64,000 nt of DNA, taken from Sphingomonas qomolangmaensis (GTDB lineage Bacteria > Pseudomonadota > Alphaproteobacteria > Sphingomonadales > Sphingomonadaceae). The notes below the pieces were generated by a model. It was not told where the DNA came from, made no database searches, and saw nothing but the letters and a program-made list of their open reading frames with translations. The stretch lies in assembly GCF_024496245.1 (NCBI RefSeq), contig NZ_CP101740.1:930001-994000 (forward strand), written 5' to 3'. Every line of letters begins with the position of its first letter. Position 1 is the stretch's first letter. Below are positions 55,569-64,000 of the stretch, one piece after another. Both the position numbers and the translations under genes were made by a program.

Positions 55569-56915
55569 TTGGCCAAGCGCCTGACCCTCTACATTCTGAT
55601 CGGCCTGGTGCTCGGCATCATCGTCGGCCTTGCGCTCAACCTGTCGCTCACCGACGGCGGCGGGCCGGGCGACGCGCAGTTGACGCAATATGCCGAATAT
55701 TTCTCGATCGTCACGACGCTGTTCCTGCGGCTGATCAAGATGATCATCGCGCCGTTGGTGTTCGCGACCTTGGTCGCGGGCATCGCGCATATGGGCGATA
55801 CCGCGGCGCTGGGCCGCGTCGGCTTTCGCGCGGTGGGGTGGTTCATCTGCGCCAGCCTGGTGTCGCTGACTTTGGGGCTGTTCCTGGTCAATCTGTTCGA
55901 GCCGGGCGTCGGGCTGGCGATCCCGATCCCGCCCGCCGATGCGGCATCGGGGGTCGAGCGCGGGGCGTTCAACCTCAAGAATTTCATCACCCACATCGTT
56001 CCCGCCTCGGGCGTCGAGGCGATGGCCGACAACGAGATCCTCCAGATCGTCGTCTTCTCGTTGTTCGTCGGCGTCGCGATCACCGCGGTCGGTGAAAAGG
56101 CCGCGCCGCTGGTGCGCGGGATCGAGGCGCTGGCGCAGGTGATCCTGCAGGTGACCAATTACGTCATGCGCTTTGCCCCCTTCGCGGTGTTCGCGGCAGT
56201 CGCCGGGACGCTCGCCGAGCGCGGGCCGGGAATCATCATGAGCCTCGCCTATTTCATGGGCACCTTCTACCTCGGTATGGGCATCCTGTGGCTGCTGCTG
56301 ATCGGCGCGGGGTTCCTGGTGGTGGGGCCGCGAATCCTGCAACTGGTGGGCTATATCCGCGCGCCGTTGCTGCTGGCCTTCTCGACCGCTTCGTCAGAGG
56401 CCGCCTATCCGCGCACGCTCGAGGCGCTCGACAAGTTCGGGGTGCCGCCGCGGATCGCCAGCTTCGTGCTGCCGCTCGGCTATTCGTTCAACCTCGACGG
56501 GTCGATGATCTACATGACCTTCGCGACGATGTTCATCGCGCAGGCCTATGGCATCGATCTGACGCTGGGGCAGCAGATCACGATGCTGCTGGTGCTGATG
56601 GTGACGTCGAAGGGCGTTGCCGGCGTCCCGCGCGCATCGCTGGTGGTGATCGCCGCGACGCTGGCGTTCTTCGACATTCCCGAGGCGGGATTGTTGCTGA
56701 TCCTGGCGGTCGACCATTTCCTCGACATGGGCCGCTCGGCGACCAACGTCGTCGGCAATGCGGTGGCGAGCGCGGTGGTCGCGAAATGGGAAGGCGGGCG
56801 GCTCGATGCCCCCGAGCCCGAGGATTACGGCACCCACGTAGCGCCGCACGACCTGCCGCCGGTGACCGGTCCGACGAGCTTCGACGAGTTCGGCGAACCG
56901 ATCCGCCGCGGCTGA
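55569..56915 (+). CDS. Dicarboxylate/amino acid:cation symporter (DctA/GltP family)
   Basis: The 448-residue protein has the eight-helix fold of the DAACS family. Seen are LRLIKMIIAPLVFATLVAGI near residue 60, the serine-rich re-entrant loop STASSEAAYPRTLEALDKFGVP, and FVLPLGYSFNLDGSMIY. The cation/substrate helix contains VVGNAVASAVVAKWEGG. Likely imports C4-dicarboxylates or glutamate/aspartate with Na+ or H+. The start is a TTG at 55569. Convergent with the GST gene with only three bases between stops. Confidence 0.92.
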   Translation: MAKRLTLYILIGLVLGIIVGLALNLSLTDGGGPGDAQLTQYAEYFSIVTTLFLRLIKMIIAPLVFATLVAGIAHMGDTAALGRVGFRAVGWFICASLVSLTLGLFLVNLFEPGVGLAIPIPPADAASGVERGAFNLKNFITHIVPASGVEAMADNEILQIVVFSLFVGVAITAVGEKAAPLVRGIEALAQVILQVTNYVMRFAPFAVFAAVAGTLAERGPGIIMSLAYFMGTFYLGMGILWLLLIGAGFLVVGPRILQLVGYIRAPLLLAFSTASSEAAYPRTLEALDKFGVPPRIASFVLPLGYSFNLDGSMIYMTFATMFIAQAYGIDLTLGQQITMLLVLMVTSKGVAGVPRASLVVIAATLAFFDIPEAGLLLILAVDHFLDMGRSATNVVGNAVASAVVAKWEGGRLDAPEPEDYGTHVAPHDLPPVTGPTSFDEFGEPIRRG

Positions 56916-56918
56916 CGA

Positions 56919-57566
56919 TCAGGCGTAGGCGTAGGGCCCGCCGGCCTTGAGCGCCGCTTGATAGGCCGGGCGGGCATGGATCGTTTCCAGCCACGCGATC
57001 GTCGCGGGGCGCGAGGCGTTTAGCCCCGCGCGGCTGCGGGCGGCTTCGAGCGGGAAGCTCATCATCACGTCGGCGGCGGTGAAGGCGTCGCCGGCGAACC
57101 ACGGGCGGCTGGCGAGCTCGGCCTCAACATAGTCGAGATGGACGTCGATCATCGGCTGGATCTTCTTTTGCGCCGCCTTGCCGAACAGCGGCACGCGCGC
57201 GAGCACGAGCTTCACGAGCAGCGGCGGCATCAGCGAGCCCTCGGCATAATGCAAGAAGTGGCGATAGCGCAGCAGCGCCGCACGGTGCGCTGGCTCGCCG
57301 AGCCGGCCATCGGCCTTGTCGACCAGATATTCGACGATCGCGCCGGTTTCGGCGACCACTTGCGGCGTGCCGCCCCCCGCGGGCGCGGTATCCTCGATCA
57401 CCGGCGACTTGCCGAGCGGATGGACGCGGCGAAGTTCGGGCGGGGCGAGCATCGTCGCCTTGTTCCGCTCGTAGCGCTTCACTTCATAGGGCAGCGCGAG
57501 TTCCTCGAGCAGCCACAGCACGCGCTGCGAGCGCGAATTTTCGAGATGGTGGACGATGATCGTCAT
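56919..57566 (-). CDS. Glutathione S-transferase family protein
   Basis: The 215-residue protein has the N-terminal thioredoxin-like GST fold (MTIIVHHLENSRSQRVLWLLEEL) with the serine of SRSQ as likely catalytic residue. The glutathione loop PLGKSPVIED and the SNAIL/TRAIL-like AETGAIVEYL follow. The C-terminal helical domain ends near YEARPWFAGDAFTAADVM. Substrate unknown. It is leftward; about 150 bases separate its start from the second GST. Confidence 0.88.
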   Translation of the reverse strand: MTIIVHHLENSRSQRVLWLLEELALPYEVKRYERNKATMLAPPELRRVHPLGKSPVIEDTAPAGGGTPQVVAETGAIVEYLVDKADGRLGEPAHRAALLRYRHFLHYAEGSLMPPLLVKLVLARVPLFGKAAQKKIQPMIDVHLDYVEAELASRPWFAGDAFTAADVMMSFPLEAARSRAGLNASRPATIAWLETIHARPAYQAALKAGGPYAYA

Positions 57567-57717
57567 GGGCGGTCCTTCGGAAATGGCGCGTGGCTGCGCA
57601 CCCGGTTGCGGCGATCATAACCGGGGCGCGGTCGGGAAAGCCACCATGGCGTCGGTTGGCGGCGACGTGGTTCGAACGGGCAAGGCGTGGCGGGTGTTCC
57701 GCACCGGCACCGACGAC

Positions 57718-58353
57718 CTATGCGCCGACCAACACCGGCGTGTTTCCCGGCGCCCAGACCGGCGCGCGGTGCATGATCGCGGCGAACAGATCGGATGCGA
57801 GATGCCCTGCCAGCCAGGTTTCGACGCGGGCAAGCCGCTGGGTTTCGAACCAGGCAGCGTCGACCGCGACGAACTGGCGGATGAAGGGCATAATCGCGGC
57901 ATCGGCCAGGCCGCGGGTGCGCCCGCCAAGCTCCCCCCCATCGGCGAGGCGCTCATTGAGCTCGCGCACGAAATCTAGCGCGCGCTGGCGATGCTCGACC
58001 GCGACCGACCCCGATCGTTCGGGATATTTGTAGCGATCTAGGTCGTGCTTGAACGCGCCGTCGTTACGCGCGATCAGCGCAGGCTGGTCGCGATCGAGCC
58101 ACCCCTCGGGATCGCGCTGCGCCAGCGCATGGCGCATGATCGCGAGGCTTTCGTCGATCACCGTTCCGTCGGGCAGCACGAGGACGGGGACGGTCCCCTT
58201 GGGCGACGCCGCGAGCATCGCGTCGGGTTTGGCCGACAGCTTGACCTCGCGCAGTTCGTGGCGCGTGCCGCTCACCGCGAGCGCCAGGCGCGCGCGCATC
58301 GCATAGGGGCAGCGACGGAAGCTATAGAGGATGGGGACAGGCGGCGGTGTCAT
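57718..58353 (-). CDS. Glutathione S-transferase family protein with CPYA motif
   Basis: The 211-residue protein starts with ILYSFRRCPYAMRARLAL, the CPxx redox motif of glutaredoxin-2/omega-type GSTs. The second half continues LVLPDGTVIDESLAIMRHAL, GAFKHDLDRYKYPE and a conserved DAAIMPFIRQF. Omega-type enzymes reduce glutathione mixed disulfides or haloaromatics; no substrate is evident here. It follows treY by 13 bases on the same strand and could be read through from it. Confidence 0.86.
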   Translation of the reverse strand: MTPPPVPILYSFRRCPYAMRARLALAVSGTRHELREVKLSAKPDAMLAASPKGTVPVLVLPDGTVIDESLAIMRHALAQRDPEGWLDRDQPALIARNDGAFKHDLDRYKYPERSGSVAVEHRQRALDFVRELNERLADGGELGGRTRGLADAAIMPFIRQFVAVDAAWFETQRLARVETWLAGHLASDLFAAIMHRAPVWAPGNTPVLVGA

Positions 58354-58366
58354 CGCTGGAACGGCG

Positions 58367-60790
58367 CTATTGCGGCGACCCGCCGAGGTACACCGGGATG
58401 CGTTCGAACAGCCCGGCGACCGCAACCGCCTCGCCGTCGATCGCCAGCGCGGTATCGCCCCACCAATCCGCGGGCGGCACTAGCGCAGCACCATCCTGCA
58501 AGGCCGCACCGCACCGCAATGCTACCGCACAGACCAGGCGTGCCGAGCCGTTGCGACGTTCGAAGGCAAGGACATGCGCCGCACGCGATCCGGTGACGCG
58601 GATCGGGGTGTAGCTGCCGACTGCTAACAGCGCCGGATGGTCGCGCCGGAGCGCTAGGAGCCGGCGGATCAGCGCGAATTTCTCGCTCGCGTCGCCCTCC
58701 AGCATCGCGCGCACTCGATCATAGTCGACCGGGCGACGATTGTCGGGATCGACCAGGCTGAGGTCGAACAATTCGGTGCCCTGATACAAATCGGGGACGC
58801 CGGGCACGGCATAATGGAGCGCGGTCTGCACCAGGCTGTTGGCCTGCGCGGCGGGCGCGGCGAGCGCGACCAGGCTCGCCATGTCGCCGAGGAACTCGGG
58901 CGATCGCGCGGGATCGAGCAGGCGGTCGACCAGGTCGCGGGCGCTCGCCTCATAGTCTTGATCGGGGGCTTCCCACGACGAGCGCAGCTTGGCTTCGCGC
59001 AGCGCCTTTTCCTGCCACGCATTGACGCGCTCGGCGAAGGCGGCGAGGCCTGCGGTATCGGTCGGCGCGAGCCCCTCGGGCCAGGCGCCGAACAGCGTCT
59101 GGTACAGCATGTAGCGATCGGCGGGGTCGATGCCGTCGTCGCCGACGATCCGCTCCCAGGTCGCGACGTGGTCCCGCCAGACGTTGGGGATCTCGCTCAA
59201 CACTGCGAGCCGCGCGCGGACGTCCTCGCCGCGCTTGTGGTCGTGCGTCGCGGTCGCGAGCATCGCGCCGGGAAAGTCCTTGCCGCGCGCCGCCGCGACG
59301 GCGTGGAAGCGCTCGATCGGCATCGAGAAACACGCCGCGTCGAAGCCGACGTCGTTGCGCGAGAGCAGCCGGCCATAGCGGTAAAAGGCGGTGTCCTCGA
59401 CCGCCTTGGCCGCGATCGGTGCCGAGAGTTGCTGGAAGCGGCGCACCGCGTCGGCGCCCTGCGCGGATTCGCCAGGGCCATTGCCCGCGAGCCAGGCGAG
59501 CATCGCATCGATCACCGGCCCCTCGCCCGGCGGGACGAAGCGCGCGGCGCGGCGGCGCGCCTCGGTGCGGATCGGTTCGTCGATCGCGGGGGCGGCGTCG
59601 CCGGTGCCATAGGTGCGATAGACCGGGAAAACCCAAAGCAAGCGCTCGATCGCGCGGCGGACCATGGCGGCGGTGAACCCCAAGGGCTCGGCCAAGGGCG
59701 CGAACGCAGCGACACAGCCCGAAAGCTGGCCCTCGAACTGCCACGACAGCATGTCCTGGCGCGCCAGCAATTCCTCGGGGCCGAACGCCGCGGAACGTCG
59801 GCTGATCTCTTCCCACAGCGCACCGAGCGGAGCCTCGCCCTCTGGGGCATGCAATACCGCGGCGACTTCTTCCATGAAATCATAGCCGCTGGTGCCGTCG
59901 ATGCCCCAGTCGGTCGCGAGCGGTTCGCCCGGGCCGAGGATCTTCTCGACGACGATGTACGCGGGACCGGCGGGGGCATCGGTCGGGCGCGCGATCGAAT
60001 CGAGCCGCGCGCGTAACTGGCGGCAATAGCCCGCGGGATCGGTGAGCCCATCGACATGATCGACGCGGACGCCGTCGATCAACCCTTCGGCATATAGCCG
60101 GAAATACAGCGCGTGCGCCGCTTCGAATACCGCCGGGTCTTCGATCCGCACCCCGGCGAGTTCGTTGATCGTGAAGAAGCGCCGCCAGTTGAGTTCGTCG
60201 TTCGCGGTGCGCCACGACGCCAGCCGGTACTGCTGGCGGTCGAGCAGGGCCGCGACGTCGGCCGACGCATCGAGGCCAACCTGATCCTCGGGGCGGATCG
60301 GAAAGCGATGCTCGCCATATGCCGACACGAACCATGCATCGCCGTCACGTTCGAGCGTGATGTCGCCTTGCGCCAGCGCGGTCGGCAGCGGATCGCCGAG
60401 GATCGGCAGCACCAGCTTGCGCCGCCAGTCGATGTCGAACACCCGCGCATGCTCACTCGCCTGGCCCCGCGCCAGCACGTCGTTCCACCAATGATTGCCA
60501 CCGCCCGCGACCCCCATGTGATTGGGGACGATATCGATGATGATGCCCAGCCCCTGCGACCGCAGCGCCGCGACCAGGCTGCGGAACGCCGGCTCGCCGC
60601 CAAGCTCGGGGTTGATCGCGGTCGGATCGACGACGTCATAGCCGTGCGTCGACCCGTCGCGCGCGGTGGTGATCGGTGAGGCATAGAGGTGGCTGATGCC
60701 GAGCTCAGCGAGATACGGGACCAGCGCCTCGGCATCGGAGAAGGTGAAATCCTTGTGGAACTGGAAGCGATAGGTGGCGCGCGGGGTCAT
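58367..60790 (-). CDS. treY: Malto-oligosyltrehalose synthase
   Basis: TreY turns the reducing end of malto-oligosaccharides into a trehalose linkage. The 807-residue GH13 enzyme has TYRFQFHKDFTFSDA at the N-terminus, IIDIVPNHMGVAGGGNHWWNDVL and the catalytic region IDGVRVDHVDGLTDP. A conserved PGVPDLYQGTELFDLSLVDPDNRRPVDY lies at the end. The ATG at 60790 overlaps the malQ stop by 4 bases (ATGA). Last of treZ-malQ-treY. Confidence 0.95.
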   Translation of the reverse strand: MTPRATYRFQFHKDFTFSDAEALVPYLAELGISHLYASPITTARDGSTHGYDVVDPTAINPELGGEPAFRSLVAALRSQGLGIIIDIVPNHMGVAGGGNHWWNDVLARGQASEHARVFDIDWRRKLVLPILGDPLPTALAQGDITLERDGDAWFVSAYGEHRFPIRPEDQVGLDASADVAALLDRQQYRLASWRTANDELNWRRFFTINELAGVRIEDPAVFEAAHALYFRLYAEGLIDGVRVDHVDGLTDPAGYCRQLRARLDSIARPTDAPAGPAYIVVEKILGPGEPLATDWGIDGTSGYDFMEEVAAVLHAPEGEAPLGALWEEISRRSAAFGPEELLARQDMLSWQFEGQLSGCVAAFAPLAEPLGFTAAMVRRAIERLLWVFPVYRTYGTGDAAPAIDEPIRTEARRRAARFVPPGEGPVIDAMLAWLAGNGPGESAQGADAVRRFQQLSAPIAAKAVEDTAFYRYGRLLSRNDVGFDAACFSMPIERFHAVAAARGKDFPGAMLATATHDHKRGEDVRARLAVLSEIPNVWRDHVATWERIVGDDGIDPADRYMLYQTLFGAWPEGLAPTDTAGLAAFAERVNAWQEKALREAKLRSSWEAPDQDYEASARDLVDRLLDPARSPEFLGDMASLVALAAPAAQANSLVQTALHYAVPGVPDLYQGTELFDLSLVDPDNRRPVDYDRVRAMLEGDASEKFALIRRLLALRRDHPALLAVGSYTPIRVTGSRAAHVLAFERRNGSARLVCAVALRCGAALQDGAALVPPADWWGDTALAIDGEAVAVAGLFERIPVYLGGSPQ

Positions 60791-62808
60791 GAGCTTCTTT
60801 CGGCATCGAACGCGGCGAGGCGCGCGGAAATGTCGGGACGCGCGAGCAGCGCGTCGGTGGCGGCGGGCATGCGGCGACGCCAATTGGGGTGTTCATCGAT
60901 CGTGCCGGGCAAATTGGGCTGCTCGATCGCGCCGATGACGTCCTCCATCGGCACGATCGCCAGCACCGATGGCGCGCGCGCGATGAAGGCGAGCGCGGCG
61001 GCGAGGACAGGCGCGCTGTCGCAGGGGGCGGGCTGCGGCCCCTTTGCCACGCCGGCGGCGACGAATGCTTCCCAAAGCCTGGTGCGTTCCTCGGCGCGTG
61101 CGGCGTGGTCGGCGGTTTCGTCGGCAGCACGCGAGGTGCGCCCGAGCTGCCATTGCCATTCGATATCGCGCCCGCTCCACCAGCCAGCGACAGTCGCTAG
61201 GTCATGCGTCCCCGTCATTGCCGCGGCATCGGCGGCATAGTCTTTGGCGGGCAGGAAGCCGCCCTCCCCGTCGCGTTCGAACCACAATACGCGCATGCCG
61301 AGCATCGCGAGCTCGTCCATCGCCGGGCGGAATCCTTCGGGGACGGTGCCCAGGTCCTCGCCGATCACCACCGCGCGCGCGCGATGCGATTCGAGCGCGA
61401 TCAGCCGGAACAGGTCGTCGACGGGCATCGCGAGATACGCTCCTTCCCTGGCCGATGCCCCCTCGGGCACCACCCAAAGCCGGCGCAGCCCCAGCGCGTG
61501 ATCGATGCGAATACCGCCGGCATGATCGAGCGCCGCGCGCAGCGTCGCAATGAAGGGTTCGAATCCGGTGCGCCGCAAGGCGATCGGCGAGAAGCCGGTG
61601 ATTCCCCAGCTTTGCCCGTCGGGGCCGAGCAGATCGGGGGGCGCGCCGATCGACAGGCCGGTCAGCAGATCGTCGGGCCGGCTCCAAGCATGGCTGCCCC
61701 CCGAATCCATCCCCACCGCCAGATCGGCGATCAGCCCCAATGCCATGCCGCCATCGATCGCGGCGCGCTGCGCCGCATCGAGGCTGCGCTTGGCGAGCCA
61801 TTGCAGGAACAAGTAAAAGCCGACCGCATCTTCATGCTCGGCGGCGAAGCGAGCGACCGCCGCGCCATCGGGGTCGCGATACTCGGCGGGCCAGTCGCGC
61901 CAACCATGCGCGCCGGTCGCTTCGAAGAAATGCGCGTGCAATGCATCGAAGCGGGCATGGCGTTCGAGCTCGTCGCCGCCCTTAGTGGCATAGGCTGCAA
62001 CCTCGGCGCGCACCGCATCGGTTCGGCGGTCATAGGCTTCGCGGAGCGCGCGCAACCGGGCGGGGATCGCCACGACCCAATCGATCAGGTCGTTATCGTC
62101 GGAGGGTGTGGCTTCTGCGCCGACCAACGCCGGATCGGCATACAGAACGTTCAGGAACAGCCGCGTCGAGGGCGCATAAGGGCTGAACCGGCTGGCATCG
62201 GCGGGAAACAGCGCATGCACCGGGCTGATTGCGATCGCGTCGGCCCCGCGTTCGGCAAACGCGCGCGCGGTGGACACCAACGCTCCGAAATCGCCGAACG
62301 CGCTGTCGCTGTCGTCGCGAAGCGCGGTGATCTGGACAGCGGGTCCCCACAACCGCCGGTCTCCCGCCGCATCGGCGACCGAAAAGCAGCGCGGCGGCGC
62401 GATCGCGACGCCGATCTCGCGCGTGCCGAGGAGCAGGCGGTGATAGCCGATGGCGTCGATCGCGGGCACTCGAAGTCCTGCAGGGGTCGCCTCGACGATG
62501 ATCTCGCGGCGGGTGCCGTCTTCGAACAGCAGTTCGGCAGGTCCAGCCTCGCCGCACGCCGCGGGCAAGGCAAATGCCTCACCCACCACCGCCGACACGA
62601 AGCTGCACGCGGCGTCGCGGTCATGCACGATCCGGGCGATGCTATCGGCGATCGCGACGTCGCTATCGGCGGGGTAGCCCAGCGCCGCGAGGATCGCGAC
62701 CAGCGACGTATCGGACACGCGCTGCGCCTCGCCCAGCGCATCTTCCCAATCGATCTGCAATCCGGCGGCCTCGGCCAGCCTGTGGAGCGCGCTCAATGTT
62801 CGATCCAC
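60787..62808 (-). CDS. malQ: 4-alpha-glucanotransferase
   Basis: MalQ (GH77) disproportionates maltodextrins, feeding chains of the right length to TreY. The protein has about 670 residues with GIRIDHALGLRRLWVVPEG (catalytic Asp), GEDLGTVPEGF (catalytic Glu) and GTHDLATVAGWWSG. The N-terminal beta-sandwich (about 70-150) is of the actinobacterial/alphaproteobacterial long type. Start not certain: GTG at 62808 inside the treZ end, or TTG at 62796 that overlaps the treZ stop (TTGA). Being inside the treZ-treY unit ties glucan trimming to trehalose synthesis. Confidence 0.93.
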   Translation of the reverse strand: MDRTLSALHRLAEAAGLQIDWEDALGEAQRVSDTSLVAILAALGYPADSDVAIADSIARIVHDRDAACSFVSAVVGEAFALPAACGEAGPAELLFEDGTRREIIVEATPAGLRVPAIDAIGYHRLLLGTREIGVAIAPPRCFSVADAAGDRRLWGPAVQITALRDDSDSAFGDFGALVSTARAFAERGADAIAISPVHALFPADASRFSPYAPSTRLFLNVLYADPALVGAEATPSDDNDLIDWVVAIPARLRALREAYDRRTDAVRAEVAAYATKGGDELERHARFDALHAHFFEATGAHGWRDWPAEYRDPDGAAVARFAAEHEDAVGFYLFLQWLAKRSLDAAQRAAIDGGMALGLIADLAVGMDSGGSHAWSRPDDLLTGLSIGAPPDLLGPDGQSWGITGFSPIALRRTGFEPFIATLRAALDHAGGIRIDHALGLRRLWVVPEGASAREGAYLAMPVDDLFRLIALESHRARAVVIGEDLGTVPEGFRPAMDELAMLGMRVLWFERDGEGGFLPAKDYAADAAAMTGTHDLATVAGWWSGRDIEWQWQLGRTSRAADETADHAARAEERTRLWEAFVAAGVAKGPQPAPCDSAPVLAAALAFIARAPSVLAIVPMEDVIGAIEQPNLPGTIDEHPNWRRRMPAATDALLARPDISARLAAFDAERSS

Positions 62809-64000
62809 GCGCCGAAGCTGCCGGGCGCGCCGGCGTTCCCCAGCACGAACAACGGATCGGCGATCTCGGGAAAGCCCACGCTCGCATCGGCCAAGTTGAT
62901 CGCCAGCGTCAACGTCGCGCCATCGCCCATCCGCCAGCGTGCCACCACCGCGCCCTCGCCGATCACCTCGGCCCCGATCGACCGCGCGCCCTTCAGGCGT
63001 GGCACGATCGCCTCGCGCCGCAGCGCCAGCAGCCGCGCGTACAACGCGCGCCATTCCGCCACCGCCGGCCCCGGCACCGCACGCGATTGCACGAAAGTCG
63101 TCTCGGCGTTGGGATCGGGTATCCGCTCGCGCGCCGCCGGATCGGCGAACGCCGCGAACTGCGCGAACTCGCGGCGGCGGCCTTCGCGTACCGCGTCAGC
63201 CAGATCATCCTGAAAATCGGTGAAGAACAGGAACGGCGCTTCGCTGCCATCCTGGTCGCCCATGAACAGCAACGGGATTTGCGGCGACAAGAGGAGCAAT
63301 GAGGTAGCTGCGCGCAGCTTGGCGGGGTCGGCCAGCAGCGTCAGCCGCTCGCCCATTGCGCGGTTGCCGATCTGGTCGTGGTTCTGCAGGAACGACACGA
63401 ACGCGCTCGGCGGGAGGTGCCCGCTCGGCTTGCCGCGCGGCTCGCCCGCGTGGTTGGGCCATCCCTGGCCCTGGTAGATGAACCCTTCAGCCAAACAGCG
63501 GGCCAGCCGTTCGGCGGGACGCTCGGCGAAGTCGGCATAATAGCCGCTGGTCTCACCGGTCAGCAGCACATGCATGACATTATGGAAATCGTCGTTCCAT
63601 TGCGCGTCGTAACGCTCAGAAGTCAGGCGATCGGCGTCGTTGTTTTCATTTTCGAGTACCAGATGGACATGCCGGTCGGGTCCCACGGCGGCGCGCAATT
63701 CGCCCGCCAGCCGATCGAGGAAATCCTCGTTGCCGATCGCATGCACCGCATCGAAGCGCAGCCCGTCGCAGCGGTATTGATTGAGCCACATCGCCGCATT
63801 CTCGCGGAAGAACGCATGCACCGCGGGTGTCTCGACCGCCACCGCGCCGCCCCAGGGGGTGTCGACATCGGCATCGAAGAAGCCGCTGGCATACGCCCCC
63901 AGATAATTCCCGTCAGGGCCGAAGTGATTATACACGACGTCGAGAAACACCATCAGCCCAAGGCCATGCGCGCGATCGATCAGCGCCTTGAGATCGTCAG
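62793..64000 (-). CDS. treZ: Malto-oligosyltrehalose trehalohydrolase, C-terminal part (runs off right edge)
   Basis: TreZ releases trehalose from the TreY product. The 402 visible residues have LGLMVFLDVVYNHFGPDGNYLG and the catalytic CDGLRFDAVHAIGNEDFL. HLVLENENNDADRL and FLQNHDQIGNRAMGERL follow, and the C-terminal sandwich is LAINLADASVGFPEIADP. The N-terminal CBM48-like domain lies beyond position 64000. First of the leftward treZ-malQ-treY unit; the malQ start overlaps its end. Confidence 0.94.
   Translation of the reverse strand, partial: DDLKALIDRAHGLGLMVFLDVVYNHFGPDGNYLGAYASGFFDADVDTPWGGAVAVETPAVHAFFRENAAMWLNQYRCDGLRFDAVHAIGNEDFLDRLAGELRAAVGPDRHVHLVLENENNDADRLTSERYDAQWNDDFHNVMHVLLTGETSGYYADFAERPAERLARCLAEGFIYQGQGWPNHAGEPRGKPSGHLPPSAFVSFLQNHDQIGNRAMGERLTLLADPAKLRAATSLLLLSPQIPLLFMGDQDGSEAPFLFFTDFQDDLADAVREGRRREFAQFAAFADPAARERIPDPNAETTFVQSRAVPGPAVAEWRALYARLLALRREAIVPRLKGARSIGAEVIGEGAVVARWRMGDGATLTLAINLADASVGFPEIADPLFVLGNAGAPGSFGAWIEH

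Overview
The window is a stretch of high-GC (roughly two-thirds G+C) alphaproteobacterial chromosome. Gene content and protein style point to the Sphingomonadales (Sphingomonas or a close relative). Pointers are the lptD-surA-pdxA-rsmA cluster, a chvI-chvG-hprK-rapZ-EIIA-HPr operon divergent from pckA, HPr kinase reduced to its C-terminal domain, and dispersed intergenic palindromes of the GTTCGTGCTGAGC/TTGTCGAAG type that sphingomonad genomes carry. No rRNA, tRNA, CRISPR array, integrase or insertion sequence was seen. Nearly all of the window is ordinary core chromosome.

Layout. 1-5.6 kb: the start of an exported protein gene, then purM-purN (PurN carries an extra YjbR-like C-terminal domain), facing a leftward GFA-ndk-holC-pepA cluster. 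5.7-11.2 kb: lptD-surA-pdxA-rsmA (outer-membrane biogenesis, PLP synthesis, rRNA dimethylation). 11.3-13.1 kb: exported TPR protein and an RsmB-type rRNA methyltransferase. 13.3-15.2 kb: a low-GC islet holding a two-gene toxin-antitoxin-like pair (XRE-ImmA/IrrE metallopeptidase plus DUF4411 PIN-like protein), the only clearly foreign DNA. 15.2-23 kb: DUF389 membrane protein, guaB, SPFH/NfeD pair, DUF885 hydrolase, MscS channel. 23-29.1 kb: pckA divergent from chvI-chvG-hprK-rapZ-EIIA(Man)-HPr, a signalling operon joining an envelope two-component system to a regulatory PTS. 29.2-34.6 kb: SpoU methyltransferase, rmuC, def, recR, fmt, truA. 34.7-40.9 kb: a tightly overlapping leftward operon (enoyl-CoA hydratase, N-formylglutamate amidohydrolase family, ilvD, small lipoprotein, nnr, 23S rRNA m5U methyltransferase family). 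41-45.2 kb: ispE, a TPR protein and ETF-ubiquinone oxidoreductase. 45.4-50.1 kb: a divergent UDG-fold protein, lytic transglycosylase, MoaB, orphan TonB-C protein, radical SAM protein. 50.2-57.6 kb: Kef-type antiporter, alaS, a PhyH-family oxygenase, DctA-type symporter, GST. 57.7-64 kb: a second GST and treZ-malQ-treY for trehalose synthesis from malto-oligosaccharides; treZ runs off the right edge.

Two families of inverted-repeat elements punctuate the window. All four copies of the TTGTCGAAG family sit between convergent gene pairs, where they may act as bidirectional terminators. Of the GGGAGGGG family, two copies are between convergent and two between tandem genes. A third type of palindromic element lies in frame inside fmt and adds about 33 residues to its C-terminal domain.

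Most worth a second look: the DUF4411/ImmA islet, the coding palindrome in fmt, the PurN-YjbR fusion, two genes (chvG and a TPR protein) without an obvious ATG/GTG/TTG where their N-termini should begin, and the UDG-like protein that has lost most of its predicted Fe-S ligands. None of these is proven novel; each comes with a test.
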